Positions 8,535-17,330 are shown, counted from the stretch's first letter. The stretch: DNA of 45,530 nt from an uncultured Bacteroidia bacterium (GCA_902767725.1 CACXIM010000026.1:1-45530), one strand, 5' to 3'. A program made the numbers and translations. The notes: generated by a model from the sequence alone, not told the origin.

Positions 8535-9638
8535 TTACGAAAAAGAGATCTTATCCCTTATCCTCACGAAGGGCTTTTCAACAAAGACATACAGGACATA
8601 GGCCGCTACGAAGACCAATATCCAATAAACGGGATAGGCAATGGCGTAACGGCTCAAGAATTGTGGGAAGCTGTGTTCGAGGACTTGGAGTAGCAGCAGG
8701 TTGGTGAGGAACATGGCGTAGGAAAGTATGCTGATGCCCGAAATGATGTCACCCCAACGTGTTTTGTATGATTTCCATTTCGACAGCAGAGGGAACCACA
8801 ACGTGATGGCAAGGGCTGAGATTGTCAGATATAAGGCGTCATAATAGAAGGTGCCCGGAGTGCGGGGAATGATGCGTGTGGCAGCAAATAAGGCCACGCC
8901 TATGATGAAACTGGCCACCGCGTGACGCTCCCATTGCTTGGGATGATAGCACATCATCCAGGCGGCAAGCACACCTAAGTAGATGTTGTCGGTACGCGAA
9001 GCCACGGTCTTGCGGATCCAGATGTCCCAGCCGAAGCGGTCGTGGACCTGGTCGGCCACGGAGAGACGGAAGGCGATGGAGGCCGCAATGAAAAGGAGAC
9101 ACAGCCACGGGATGTATTTTTTCGGCTTCGCGAAGAGCGAAAAGAGCATCAGAAGGAGCGGGAAGAAGATATAGAACCACCATTGTACGGGCAGGGAATA
9201 CGACTCCCAATAGAACCCCCAGACAGGCGTGAACAGGTTTTGGGTGAAGGTGGCAAAACGCCATAGTGGGAAGGTGTGGACGTCGCCTTCGATGACATTG
9301 AGCTGGACCAAAAGATAGTTGACAAACAGTATGAAGAGGTAGTTGGGCAAGATGCGCAACGCGGTCCGGACATAGAAAGAGAGGGTCTTGGAACGACCGA
9401 TGTGATTGTTGTGTTTTTCGAGGTGGGTGATGAACGACTTCCCGATGAGGAATCCTGTGATGACGAAGAAGATGTCGACGCCATGGGGCACGGGCATGTT
9501 GGTGAAACGGTCGAGGGGCGTGTCGAACAGGATTCGCTCGGCGTGGCCTTGCACCACGCAAAAAATGGCGAAAGCCCTCAAAAAGTCCAATCCAAAGACT
9601 CGTTTCCGATCAATATCGATGCTCCAAAAGTTCTTCAT
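8535..9638 (-). CDS. Acyltransferase family 3 membrane protein (OafA/YrhL-like)
   Basis: A 367-residue integral membrane protein with about ten hydrophobic segments. It shows the family motifs FLRAFAIFCVVQGH (Arg and His near residues 21 and 32) and HGVDIFFVITGFLIG. Such proteins move acyl groups, usually acetyl, onto sugars of surface polysaccharides or glycolipids. The usual SLxVEEQFY motif reads SLPVQWWFY here, so the common acidic pair is absent, which may mean altered substrate or activity. It sits 13 bases after DUF2851 and 24 bases before the subtilase in one minus-strand run. The acceptor cannot be deduced. Confidence 0.88.
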   Translation of the reverse strand: MKNFWSIDIDRKRVFGLDFLRAFAIFCVVQGHAERILFDTPLDRFTNMPVPHGVDIFFVITGFLIGKSFITHLEKHNNHIGRSKTLSFYVRTALRILPNYLFILFVNYLLVQLNVIEGDVHTFPLWRFATFTQNLFTPVWGFYWESYSLPVQWWFYIFFPLLLMLFSLFAKPKKYIPWLCLLFIAASIAFRLSVADQVHDRFGWDIWIRKTVASRTDNIYLGVLAAWMMCYHPKQWERHAVASFIIGVALFAATRIIPRTPGTFYYDALYLTISALAITLWFPLLSKWKSYKTRWGDIISGISILSYAMFLTNLLLLQVLEHSFPQFLSRYAIAYPVYWILVFVAAYVLYVFVEKPFVRIRDKISFS

Positions 9639-9651
9639 GGGTTTTGGTTGC

Positions 9652-10902
9652 TTACTTCAACAGTACGTTCCCGATGCGACAGTCCAAACATCGTTTGCGC
9701 TTGCAAAAATAGGAATAAAGGTGTAACAAAGCCTGTGTCTGCATGGCATTTTCCGCTGTGATGCCGCATGAGGCGTAATGGCGGATGATGGCATTGTCCT
9801 CGGCCTCAGTGTCTTCCAGGAATTGCAAGGCGGTCTCACAAACTGATTCGTCTTTGTGGAGCTTGCCATAGCAAAACAGCATTGGGGCTACTGCATTGAT
9901 GATTAACACATCGGCTGTTGTTTCACCTAGGTGTTTTGGTTTCGATTCGGTTGAAACGCCAAACCGCCAATGCGTCTCCCAATACTCCGAAGCCTCCACG
10001 TCAAACAAGGCCTTGACCTCGGCAGTGTCTTTCGCCGCTTTGATCTTGGAGAACAGGGGCCCGTTTTTATGGATGAGCTGTGCCATCTGTGCCAGACGAA
10101 TAGTAGGAAAATTTGAAGGTCGCATTCTCATGAATTTCCATCTCTCTGCAGGCATGGTCAGCAGGTTGAACTTGGCCTTCATCACGTTAAACTCACGTTT
10201 GAGCAGTAGAGGATACTCCTCTGTGAAGTTCTCTTCAAGGAATCCTGCACAACCCATCAGCATGGCTTCGACCTGCAAGAGATTGTCGGCATGTTTTAGC
10301 AAGGTCTTGAAAGGTAAGATGTTGGCCAAATACTCAAAAGCCTCGTTGTTGACTTTCAGGCCGAAATAGCGCATGAGCAGTTTGTAAAGGGCGTCCTCCC
10401 AGTCGAATTGGTTGGCTTCCAGTATCTTGGTGACGGTGCCCGACTTGCTCTCCAAGCGCTCCACGGCCATGCGGTCGAGCCATGATAGTCTGGTGAAGAC
10501 AGGCACTTTGGCGATGCTTTTCTCGCAGGGAATCCAACTTTTTGCGGCAATAAGTTTCTGATATTGAGCAAAGAGGCTTTCGTCGAAACGCTCTTTCAGT
10601 TCCAAAGTTGGGATGTCGTTGACTTGCAGGTCGTTTTCATATACCACATGCAGGATGACGTTTTTGTAGGCTTTGTCGTTCTGGTGGCCGTGGCGGTTCC
10701 AGTCAGAGGATTTCACATGGATCTCCACATGTCCAGCCCACAGTTTGTCTCCGATTTGGATTTTGGCCTCGAGGAAGTCGGGACCCGAGTCGGTGTTGCG
10801 GTAACCTGTGGCAACAATGTCGACCGCTTCACCTTCCGTGGTCTTCAAGTCCTTATGGGTCAGGTGGTTCTCCCAAATGTAGTATAGGAATTCTTCTCTC
10901 AT
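9652..10902 (-). CDS. DUF2851 family protein
   Basis: A 416-residue cytoplasmic protein of a family that I know mainly from Bacteroidota and related phyla and whose role is not established. The N-terminal third carries the conserved block SGPDFLEAKIQIG, then AGHVEIHVKSSDWNRHGH, and YKNVILHVVYEND. The GPD...ExHxK pattern resembles a PD-(D/E)XK nuclease core; that reading is my inference. The C-terminus has a cysteine cluster, CKRKRCLDC. It is the first gene of a run with the acyltransferase and subtilase, after a 171-base gap holding a palindromic element. Confidence 0.85.
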   Translation of the reverse strand: MREEFLYYIWENHLTHKDLKTTEGEAVDIVATGYRNTDSGPDFLEAKIQIGDKLWAGHVEIHVKSSDWNRHGHQNDKAYKNVILHVVYENDLQVNDIPTLELKERFDESLFAQYQKLIAAKSWIPCEKSIAKVPVFTRLSWLDRMAVERLESKSGTVTKILEANQFDWEDALYKLLMRYFGLKVNNEAFEYLANILPFKTLLKHADNLLQVEAMLMGCAGFLEENFTEEYPLLLKREFNVMKAKFNLLTMPAERWKFMRMRPSNFPTIRLAQMAQLIHKNGPLFSKIKAAKDTAEVKALFDVEASEYWETHWRFGVSTESKPKHLGETTADVLIINAVAPMLFCYGKLHKDESVCETALQFLEDTEAEDNAIIRHYASCGITAENAMQTQALLHLYSYFCKRKRCLDCRIGNVLLK

Positions 10903-11073
10903 TGTTTCTTTTTTGTCACAAAACCTGCAAAACGTTCAAAACTTGTTTTTCGGGTAGTGGAAGCGGCCCCTCATTCCGAACTTGATTCGGAACGGCCCGC
11001 TTTCCGTCGGCAACCCAGTTGGGTGCCGCCGCGCTTTTTTCATTGGGTTTTGTTAGTTTTGTGGGTTTTGTGA
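10903..11073. repeat. Mosaic intergenic element: GTTTTG leader plus palindromes
   Basis: Next to the DUF2851 start lie spaced GTTTTG motifs (minus strand GTTTTGCAGGTTTTGTGA). Then comes TTCCGAA-CTTGA-TTCGGAA (10974-10992), a perfect 7-bp stem with a CTTGA loop, flanked by imperfect GGAAGCGG/CCGCTTTCC arms. Next are GGCAACCCA and TGGGTGCC arms (11010-11028) and a GCCGCCGCGC run followed by T6. Another GTTTTG series (11045-11071) abuts the nucleotidase stop. The T-run suggests a possible terminator, but none is certain. Confidence 0.6.
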
Positions 11074-12642
11074 TTATTGAATCTTCCAGCAGTTCAACGG
11101 TTCAGTGTCCAAAACACCTTTCTTTGTTGCCCAGTCGATGAAGAGGGAGCGCAGGTCGCGGTCGCTTTGCCAAACGACGTGGTCCTTGATCTCTTCCTGT
11201 GCCCAGCCGATGCCGTTGATGAGGTGGTTGCCGCCACCCATCGAGCGGTAGGAGTTCATCACCACGTTGTAGGTCTTCTCCATATCGAAGGGCGTGCCAT
11301 CAGCCATGCTGAGGATGTTGATGCGTTCGCCCATAGGGTTTTTGTCGGTTACCTCGTAGCGGATGCCTGCAGCGCAGTCGAAGTTGTAGATAGGGTTCTT
11401 CATCTCATAAGCATACTCGATGAAGTCTTTCACTTCCTTACCAGTCAAAGCCATGACGGCCAGCGAGTTTTCGAAGGGATACCAAGTGAAGAAGTCCTTG
11501 ACTTTCAGCATCCCTGCTTCGATGGTCTTGCCGCCTCCGAGGGGAGCCGCCATCGAGATGTCGGCATGGATGCCTTCGGCTTCAACTGTTTCCAACTGAC
11601 AGCGGTGGATCTCGTCGACCCAGAGGCAAGGCCCCTTGAAAATGTCGTCGCTGCTGATGCTGACGGGCAATTCGGCCACCTCCTTGTTTTGGTAGTCTTC
11701 CGCACGGTCGAGGTAAGGTTGGAGCATGGCGAGGAAGGCTTCGTCCTTCTCATCGCCTTCGGTGGGCATGAGTTCGATGCTGATTTTTGGTTTTTCTCCT
11801 TTCTTCAGTGTCACGTCGGCTTTGGCCAATCCTTGCCCACGGCAGCCAGAGTTGAGCACATAAACGGGCTCACTATCGGGGTTTGTCAGTTTTTCGGCTT
11901 TGGCACGATGGTCGTGGCCGTAGAAGATGAGGTCGAAGCCTGGCACGTTCTCGGCCACCCATTTTACTGCATTCTCACGCCCAAGCGGATGGTCCTCGGG
12001 AAGATTCTGCATCTGAGGCTCATAGCCTGAATGGAAAAGGCCCACCATCAGGTCGGGATGTTCTTTCTCTTGGATGATTTTCACCCATTTTTCGGCTGCG
12101 GCTTCCAATTGTTCAAAGCGCAAACCTGGGCGCAATCTATCTGGTACCCAAGTGACTACGTAGGGCGTCAGCAGACCGAGGATGGCGATTTTGTAACCCT
12201 CGCGTTCCAACACTATATAAGGTGTGAAATAAGGCTCGCCCGTGGTTTCATCGATGACATTGGCAGCCAACACAGGCATCTTGGTTTCGGAATACACGCG
12301 GTCAAATACCTTGCGACCGGCCTCAATGTCGTGGTTGCCCACACAGGCAACATCGTATGGGAAATAATTCAGCACTTCGGATACAAGGTTGGGATGCTCG
12401 GCGTCTTGGTTGGAGCAATATTGGAACGGTGTGCCTTGCATGTCGTCGCCGTTGTCCAAGAGGATAAGTCGGTCGCCTAAAGTGGCTTTCATCTGTTTGA
12501 TGACATGGACGTCGTTGGCGAATTCATCGTAACGGCCATGAGTATCAGTGGTTTCGATGAGCGTTAAAGTGGTTTCTTTTGGGGCGCATGAGGCAAATAG
12601 TGCGGTCAATGCAATCATAAGGACAAGTCTTTTGGTTTTCAT
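11074..12642 (-). CDS. Lipoprotein 5'-nucleotidase / metallophosphoesterase
   Basis: A 522-residue envelope enzyme of the UshA/5'-nucleotidase type. The ATG at 12642 starts a lipoprotein signal (MKTKRLVLMIALTALFASC, lipid-modified Cys19). The open frame extends to 12894, but that part lies antisense to the next gene. The metallophosphatase domain shows DTHGRYDEF, DNGDDMQGTP, GNHDIEAG and GHDHRAKAEK, all metal ligands of the family. The C-terminal nucleotide-binding domain runs from about residue 330 (LGGGKTIEAGMLKVKDFFTWYPFENSLAVMALTG ... NSYRSMGGG). It probably removes phosphate from extracellular nucleotides for salvage, as suits a genome with udk, tdk and a deoxynucleoside kinase nearby. 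Confidence 0.93.
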   Translation of the reverse strand: MKTKRLVLMIALTALFASCAPKETTLTLIETTDTHGRYDEFANDVHVIKQMKATLGDRLILLDNGDDMQGTPFQYCSNQDAEHPNLVSEVLNYFPYDVACVGNHDIEAGRKVFDRVYSETKMPVLAANVIDETTGEPYFTPYIVLEREGYKIAILGLLTPYVVTWVPDRLRPGLRFEQLEAAAEKWVKIIQEKEHPDLMVGLFHSGYEPQMQNLPEDHPLGRENAVKWVAENVPGFDLIFYGHDHRAKAEKLTNPDSEPVYVLNSGCRGQGLAKADVTLKKGEKPKISIELMPTEGDEKDEAFLAMLQPYLDRAEDYQNKEVAELPVSISSDDIFKGPCLWVDEIHRCQLETVEAEGIHADISMAAPLGGGKTIEAGMLKVKDFFTWYPFENSLAVMALTGKEVKDFIEYAYEMKNPIYNFDCAAGIRYEVTDKNPMGERINILSMADGTPFDMEKTYNVVMNSYRSMGGGNHLINGIGWAQEEIKDHVVWQSDRDLRSLFIDWATKKGVLDTEPLNCWKIQ

Positions 12643-12746
12643 TGTGAATGGGATTTTTAAAGCGCTAAAAGTAGGACTTTTTCGGCTTTGTGCGGCAATA
12701 TGAGTAATTTTTTTCTCAAAACCGGGCGAAGTAATGTATAATTCCG

Positions 12747-12754
12747 TATTTTTG
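12747..12754 (+). promoter_or_regulatory. -7 box upstream of zapA fusion
   Basis: TATTTTTG matches TAnnTTTG exactly. It lies 27 bases before the ATG at 12782 and inside the longer open frame (from 12734), which argues for the 12782 start. No good -33 TTTG is seen at the expected distance. Confidence 0.5.
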
Positions 12755-12781
12755 TGGCACAATTCCAAGACCGTTTGCAAC

Positions 12782-13294
12782 ATGGCCGACTTAAGCATCA
12801 TAGTATCCGAGATTGAGCTGAAATTGAGGAAATTGATTGATGAGAAGAAGCAGTTGGCGGTGGAAAACAAGCGGCTCACCGAGGAAAACGCCACGTTGGA
12901 TCAGGAGAATCTGGCATTGCGCCGCTCGGTGGAGGAGTTGCAGGACAAAATAAATAAATCTACAATTGTTAACGCACTCGACAACGAGGGAGAAGTAGAA
13001 GAAGGAAGAAAGCTCATTAAAGAGATCAATATCACCCTGTTGGATAGGCCCTACCGCTTGTCGGTGGCTCGCGCTGACGAAGAGAAGGTCCGCAAGGCCG
13101 GCAACCTCATCAACGAGAGGATCAAATACTACTCGAAGCATTACGCCTACAAGGATGTGCAGGATTTGCTATCGATGACCGCCTTGCAGTTTGCCACCTC
13201 GGTGGTGAAGATGGACACTGAACTGACCTATCGTAATCAGAATCTGGAACGCAAGTTGGAAGACTTGAACAACTTATTGAGCGAACAATCATAG
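12782..13294 (+). CDS. zapA: Coiled-coil/ZapA fusion, cell division protein
   Basis: A 170-residue protein. Residues 1-60 form a heptad-rich coiled coil (LKLRKLIDEKKQLAVENKRLTEEN), like the small coiled-coil protein that I recall being encoded just before zapA in Bacteroidota. Residues from about 82 are a ZapA domain (INITLLDRPYRLSVARADEEKVRKAGNLINERI), which bundles FtsZ filaments at the division ring. Normally these are two genes; here one frame crosses the border with no stop and no internal ATG before the ZapA part. The start at 12782 is supported by a -7 box 27 bases upstream. It precedes a structured RNA and rny. Confidence 0.87.
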   Translation: MADLSIIVSEIELKLRKLIDEKKQLAVENKRLTEENATLDQENLALRRSVEELQDKINKSTIVNALDNEGEVEEGRKLIKEINITLLDRPYRLSVARADEEKVRKAGNLINERIKYYSKHYAYKDVQDLLSMTALQFATSVVKMDTELTYRNQNLERKLEDLNNLLSEQS

Positions 13295-13329
13295 TTTCAC
13301 GCCAACCCGTGGAATCGTTCTTTGAAGAT

Positions 13330-13525
13330 CTGGAACTGCCTGTTCAGCGCATTTGGTAAACTCAACATTATCAACACATCAATCGGTCTACTCGCGCTCT
13401 GTAAAAACAGGCCTCATTCCCTTCGGGGAAGTACCTTTTGGTGCCGGTGGACGTTTGCGCAACGCGGTGGCCACAAGCGTATTATTTGGAGTTTACGCAT
13501 CTCCAAGAGCAGGCAGCTTCTTTTT
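13330..13525 (+). ncRNA. ssrS: Probable 6S RNA
   Basis: The 269-base gap between zapA and rny folds into a long hairpin of about 190 bases. GGAACTGCCTGTTC (13332-13345) pairs with GAGCAGGCAGCTTC (13507-13520). GTAAACTC (13356-13363) pairs with GAGTTTAC (13489-13496) across a large internal region, with further short stems inside (GGCC...GGCC, CCCTTCGGGG). A T-run (TTTTTGTTT) follows the closing stem. 6S RNA is a long irregular hairpin with a central bubble that sequesters RNA polymerase, and it is often found downstream of zapA. Position, length and shape fit; sequence identity was not checked. Confidence 0.68.
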
Positions 13526-13563
13526 GTTTCCTCCTCATTTTTCGAGTAAAAACAGAGTTTAAA

Positions 13564-15087
13564 ATGTTATTACTCACCATCACAAACACAACTTGGATTA
13601 TTATCGCTGCAGCGGCTTTGGTCGTGGGCCTTGCAGTGGGTTATTTCATCACGTCCACCCTGCTGAAAAAAGCAGTCACCAAAGAAGAGCAGGCTTTGCT
13701 CGAAGAAGCCAAGGAAAAAGCGGAAGTCATTAAGAAAGAGCGCATTCTGCAAGCTAAGGAGAAGTTCCTCCAGATGAAGGACGAACACGAAAAGGCTTGC
13801 GAAGAACGCAACCGCGCTGCCCAAAAGGTGGAACAGAAGGCCAACCAACTGAAGCAGGACGCCAACCAGAAGATGGAAGAGGCCCAACGCAAGAGCAAAG
13901 AGGTGCAGGCCGCACAACAGAAGCTGGAGAGCCAGATAGAGACCTTCAACAAGAAAAAGGCCGACCTTGACCGCATGCATAGCGAGGCCTCCAAGAAACT
14001 CGAGACCATCTCGGGTCTCTCGGCCAAGGAAGCCAAGGAACAGCTTGTCGAACTGATCAAGGAAGAGGCCCAGGCCGATGCCATGGTCTATGTGAAGGAA
14101 GTCACTGAAGAAGCCAAGATGAGCGCCGCCCAGACGGCCAAGAAGATTGTGCTGGAGACCATCCAACGCACGGCTTCGGAGACGGCTATCGAGAACACCG
14201 TCAGCGTGTTCAATATTGAAAATGATGAGATTAAGGGTCGTATCATCGGTCGTGAAGGTCGTAACATTCGCACCCTTGAGTCACTCACGGGCGTTGAAAT
14301 CATCATCGACGACAGCCCCGATGCCATCCTCATCTCAGGTTTCGACCCCATCCGCCGCGAGATCGCCCGCCTCTCCTTACAGAAGCTTGTCGTCGACGGT
14401 CGCATCCACCCCGCCCGCATCGAAGAGGTGGTACATAAGGTGGAAAAGCAAGTGGATCAAGAGATTATGGAGACTGGTAAGCGTACCTCCATCGACCTTG
14501 GCATCCATAACCTCAACCCCGAGCTGATCAAGATGATTGGCCGTATGAAGTACCGCACCAGCTATGGTCAGAACCTGTTGCAACACTCCATTGAGACTGC
14601 CAAGCTCTGCGCCACCATGGCTGCTGAACTGGGTCTCAACGTAAAGGCTGCCAAACGCGCCGGTCTCTTGCACGACATCGGTAAGGTGGCTGAAAATGAG
14701 GAAGAACTGCCGCACGCCATCCTGGGTATGAAGGTCGCAGAGCGCCTCAAGGAGAAACCCGACATCTGCAATGCCATCGGTGCTCACCACGAGGAGATCG
14801 AGATGGACAACCTGATTTCGCCTATCGTGCAGGTGTGCGACGCCATCTCTGGCGCCCGTCCGGGTGCCCGTCGCGAGGTGGTGGAGGCATACATCCAGCG
14901 TCTCAACAAGTTGGAGGAGATGGCCATGAGTTATCCGGGTGTGGTGAAGACCTACGCCATCCAGGCTGGCCGTGAGTTGCGCGTCATCGTGGGTGCCGAC
15001 AAGGTGAGCGACCAAGACGCCGACCGCATCGCCTACGACCTCTCGAAGCAGATCCAGACCGAGATGACCTATCCGGCCACTAGTTAA
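13564..15087 (+). CDS. rny: Ribonuclease Y
   Basis: A 507-residue membrane-anchored endoribonuclease that starts mRNA decay. The ATG at 13564 gives an N-terminal membrane segment ([19 protein letters not shown]), then a long charged coiled coil (about 30-195). A KH domain follows (about 215-275, [21 protein letters not shown]), then an HD domain with the metal motif LLHDIGK and AIGAHHEE (about 360-405). Length matches the family. The frame opens earlier (13438), but that part overlaps the 6S-like RNA. It lies downstream of zapA and upstream of the radical SAM gene. Confidence 0.96.
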   Translation: MLLLTITNTTWIIIAAAALVVGLAVGYFITSTLLKKAVTKEEQALLEEAKEKAEVIKKERILQAKEKFLQMKDEHEKACEERNRAAQKVEQKANQLKQDANQKMEEAQRKSKEVQAAQQKLESQIETFNKKKADLDRMHSEASKKLETISGLSAKEAKEQLVELIKEEAQADAMVYVKEVTEEAKMSAAQTAKKIVLETIQRTASETAIENTVSVFNIENDEIKGRIIGREGRNIRTLESLTGVEIIIDDSPDAILISGFDPIRREIARLSLQKLVVDGRIHPARIEEVVHKVEKQVDQEIMETGKRTSIDLGIHNLNPELIKMIGRMKYRTSYGQNLLQHSIETAKLCATMAAELGLNVKAAKRAGLLHDIGKVAENEEELPHAILGMKVAERLKEKPDICNAIGAHHEEIEMDNLISPIVQVCDAISGARPGARREVVEAYIQRLNKLEEMAMSYPGVVKTYAIQAGRELRVIVGADKVSDQDADRIAYDLSKQIQTEMTYPATS

Positions 15088-15131
15088 AGTTTTGCGAGTT
15101 TTGAGGGTTTTGTGATAAAAAAGAAATAAGA
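15088..15131 (+). repeat. GTTTTG-periodic leader before radical SAM gene
   Basis: AGTTTTGCG, AGTTTTGAG and GGTTTTGTG follow each other at 9-base spacing, then ATAAAAAAG and the start codon. Nearly the same leader stands directly before the DUF2851 gene on the minus strand (10903-10945), so it is a mobile or shared leader sequence. Confidence 0.5.
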
Positions 15132-15887
15132 ATGATCAGAGAAGAAGTCGTTTTCGGTCCCATCCACAGCCGCCGTCTCGGTAGCTCATTGGGAATCAAT
15201 TTGTTGCCTGAAAAGGGGAAAATCTGCACGTTCGACTGCATCTATTGCGAGTGCGGTTGGAACAAGGACGGGCGCAACGACACCCAATTGCCCTCGGCAG
15301 AAAAGGTGCGTAAAGCCTTGGAAACCAAGTTGCAGCAATGCCAAAAAGATGGCGTGAACATCGACTCCATCACTTTCAGTGGCGACGGGGAACCGACCAT
15401 CAATCCTGAGTTTCCGCAGATCATTGATGACACGATAGCTTTACGTAATCAGTATTATCCCAATTCCAAGATAACTGTGCTTTCGAACGCCACGATGGTA
15501 CATAAACCTGAGGTTTTCAACGCTTTGCGCAAGGTTGACAATCCGACGATGAAAATCGATGCGCCAACCAATGAATTGATTGAAAAGATCAACCATCCTG
15601 CGCCTGGCTACGATATCCATCGTGTGGTGGAGGCTTTAAAGCAATTCAAAGGCAACTTTATCTTGCAAACTATGTTCTTGAAGAGCAAGGACTTCGACTC
15701 GTCAAGCCCCGAAGTCTTGAATGGCTGGATGGACATCGTCCGTCAGTTGAAGCCACGCGAGATCATGGCCTATACCATCGATAGGCCCACTCCAGAGGAA
15801 GGTTTACAAAAGTTCACAGTGGATGAGATGAGAGCATTTGTGCAGCCGCTCATCGATGAAGGATTTGTGATTCAAATCAAGGGATAA
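15132..15887 (+). CDS. Radical SAM protein
   Basis: A 251-residue enzyme with the cluster-binding motif CTFDCIYCECG (CX3CX2C, Cys35, 39 and 42) and FSGDGEPTINPEF, which resembles the SAM-binding GGEP motif. The N-terminal VFGPIHSRRLGSSLGINLLP is typical of a widespread short radical SAM family with no settled function. The chemistry (S-adenosylmethionine cleavage to a 5'-deoxyadenosyl radical) is family knowledge; the substrate is unknown. It ends two bases before the convergent glycosyltransferase stop. Confidence 0.88.
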   Translation: MIREEVVFGPIHSRRLGSSLGINLLPEKGKICTFDCIYCECGWNKDGRNDTQLPSAEKVRKALETKLQQCQKDGVNIDSITFSGDGEPTINPEFPQIIDDTIALRNQYYPNSKITVLSNATMVHKPEVFNALRKVDNPTMKIDAPTNELIEKINHPAPGYDIHRVVEALKQFKGNFILQTMFLKSKDFDSSSPEVLNGWMDIVRQLKPREIMAYTIDRPTPEEGLQKFTVDEMRAFVQPLIDEGFVIQIKG

Positions 15888-15889
15888 AC

Positions 15890-17059
15890 TTATTCCACCC
15901 CCACATTCATTCTTCCCATCAGCCTTTGCCAAGGCGAGAGGAAGGCGAACAGGAAATCGTAAAGAATTAGTCCTGGAAGCAGGCCTTTTTCGCCCAAGCG
16001 CTTTGAGGCTTTATGGTAGATAAACAACTGACTGCCAAAGCGTAAGAGGAAGAAAAATACCAAGATGGGAATGTAAAACACCTCGCCGCCAGTGATGGTG
16101 AAGGCTGGGTTTGCACAGAGGGCAAGCAGCGCGATGAAAGACGCATAGAAGAAGAACTGCGAGACGTAAAACAGACTCAGCATCAGGCGAGATCTTGTGT
16201 CGTATTTCGACACGGTGGAATAACGGCTGCTCTTCTGCCGCATCCAGAGATGGAAACTGCTGGGTGGGGTGGTGAGGATGGCGTTTTCCGCGTCAATGAG
16301 GACTTCCGTGTTCTTTCTGGTGGCCACTTGGTTGATGAACAAATCATCGTCGCCAACAGCCGTGGTGTAATGCGAGATGAAGCCTTGGTTCCTATAGAAC
16401 AGCTCTTTACGATACGACAAGTTCTTGCCGATGCCCATATAGGGGTTACGGTTCAAGGCAGCCGAGAGGTAAAGCAGACCGTTTTGGAGGGTATCGAAAC
16501 GCATGATGCGGTTTAGGCTGCTCTTCTTTTGCACGTAAGGACTGTAACCGATGACAATCTCAGTTTTGTTGTTGTAGCGGTTCACCACGCTGCGCAGCCA
16601 TTGGTCGTTGACGGGCATGCAGTTGCAGTCGGTGAGGACGATAAGGTCGTTTTGTGCCGACTTGATGCCCATCGAGAGCGGGAACTTCTTGCCGTTGAAG
16701 AAGTTAAGATGCTGTTTGAGTTGCACAGGTTTCACACGGCTTTCCTTGCGCTCCAGGTCTTTCAGGTATTCCTCGGTCTCGTCGTCGGAGCAGTCATTCA
16801 CCACAACGATTTCAAAATCAGGATAGTCTTGTTTGAGTAGGGCAGGGATTAAATCGATAAGGTACTCATAAGCATCGCGGGCGCATATAACGACGGAGAC
16901 TGGTTCCAACTCTTCGTCGAGTTTCGGGCGAGCGTTCCTCTTGTAGAAAGCTACTTTCGAAAAGAAGCCCCAATGATAGAGCAGTTGGATAATAAGGCAT
17001 ACGCCAAAGACAATTAAAAGAATGAAACTTAGGCTGTTATAGTTAAAACTGAATTGCAT
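15890..17059 (-). CDS. Family 2 glycosyltransferase, membrane-bound
   Basis: A 389-residue protein starting at the ATG at 17059; the open frame is longer but its extra part lies beyond the promoter. An N-terminal membrane segment (FILLIVFGVCLIIQLLY) is followed by a GT-A domain: PVSVVICARDAYEYL, FEIVVVNDCSDDE, NDLIVLTDCNCMP, GDDDLFINQVA, and a downstream WMRQKSSRY (a Q/RxxRW-like element). Two or three C-terminal membrane segments follow. It likely polymerises or adds a sugar for surface glycans, using nucleotide sugars from the cytoplasm. It is transcribed away from tgt, with a large repeat in the shared upstream region. Confidence 0.9.
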   Translation of the reverse strand: MQFSFNYNSLSFILLIVFGVCLIIQLLYHWGFFSKVAFYKRNARPKLDEELEPVSVVICARDAYEYLIDLIPALLKQDYPDFEIVVVNDCSDDETEEYLKDLERKESRVKPVQLKQHLNFFNGKKFPLSMGIKSAQNDLIVLTDCNCMPVNDQWLRSVVNRYNNKTEIVIGYSPYVQKKSSLNRIMRFDTLQNGLLYLSAALNRNPYMGIGKNLSYRKELFYRNQGFISHYTTAVGDDDLFINQVATRKNTEVLIDAENAILTTPPSSFHLWMRQKSSRYSTVSKYDTRSRLMLSLFYVSQFFFYASFIALLALCANPAFTITGGEVFYIPILVFFFLLRFGSQLFIYHKASKRLGEKGLLPGLILYDFLFAFLSPWQRLMGRMNVGVE

Positions 17060-17082
17060 CGCTTCGGTGTGTTTTTGTTTTG

Positions 17083-17090
17083 CAAAGGTA
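17083..17090 (-). promoter_or_regulatory. -7 box of glycosyltransferase gene
   Basis: On the minus strand TACCTTTG fits TAnnTTTG exactly, 23 bases before the ATG at 17059. A TTTG lies 15 bases further upstream, which is shorter than the usual spacing. Confidence 0.6.
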
Positions 17091-17152
17091 GTAAAAATGT
17101 TGGAACAAAAGAAGAATATTTGTCGAAATGATGATTCGATGAAGTCAATTAT

Positions 17153-17284
17153 TAGATTCCCTGCGGGAATGGAGTTGTAGGTTGTTTTGTTTTTCGCGGC
17201 GGCTTGCAATGTTTACGATTGGGAAAATCTTTTGCCGCCGCTTTTTGAAGTATAACCGATCTCCATTCCCGCTGCGGGAATCTA
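17153..17284. repeat. Large dyad-symmetric repeat, copy 2
   Basis: Same architecture as 5756-5884. Outer arms TAGATTCCC / GGGAATCTA, next arms GGGAATGGAG / CTCCATTCCC, inner arms GCGGCGGC / GCCGCCGC, and the loop again contains ATTGGG. It lies in the divergent upstream region of the glycosyltransferase and tgt, ending 23 bases before the tgt -7 box. Confidence 0.87.
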
Positions 17285-17307
17285 TGAATTCGCATTGAAA
17301 AATTTTG

Positions 17308-17315
17308 TACTTTTG
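17308..17315 (+). promoter_or_regulatory. -7 box of tgt
   Basis: TACTTTTG matches TAnnTTTG, 15 bases before the ATG at 17331. It implies a very short leader and rules out the longer open frame that begins upstream of this box (17295). Confidence 0.6.
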
Positions 17316-17330
17316 CACAAAAATAGAGTG

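Noticed and set aside
12643-12894. N-terminal extension of the 5'-nucleotidase
   Set aside because: The extension is antisense to zapA and lies before the lipoprotein signal; the ATG at 12642 is the sensible start.
13438-13563. Upstream start for RNase Y
   Set aside because: The segment is part of the structured RNA and lacks the hydrophobic anchor that begins directly after the ATG at 13564.
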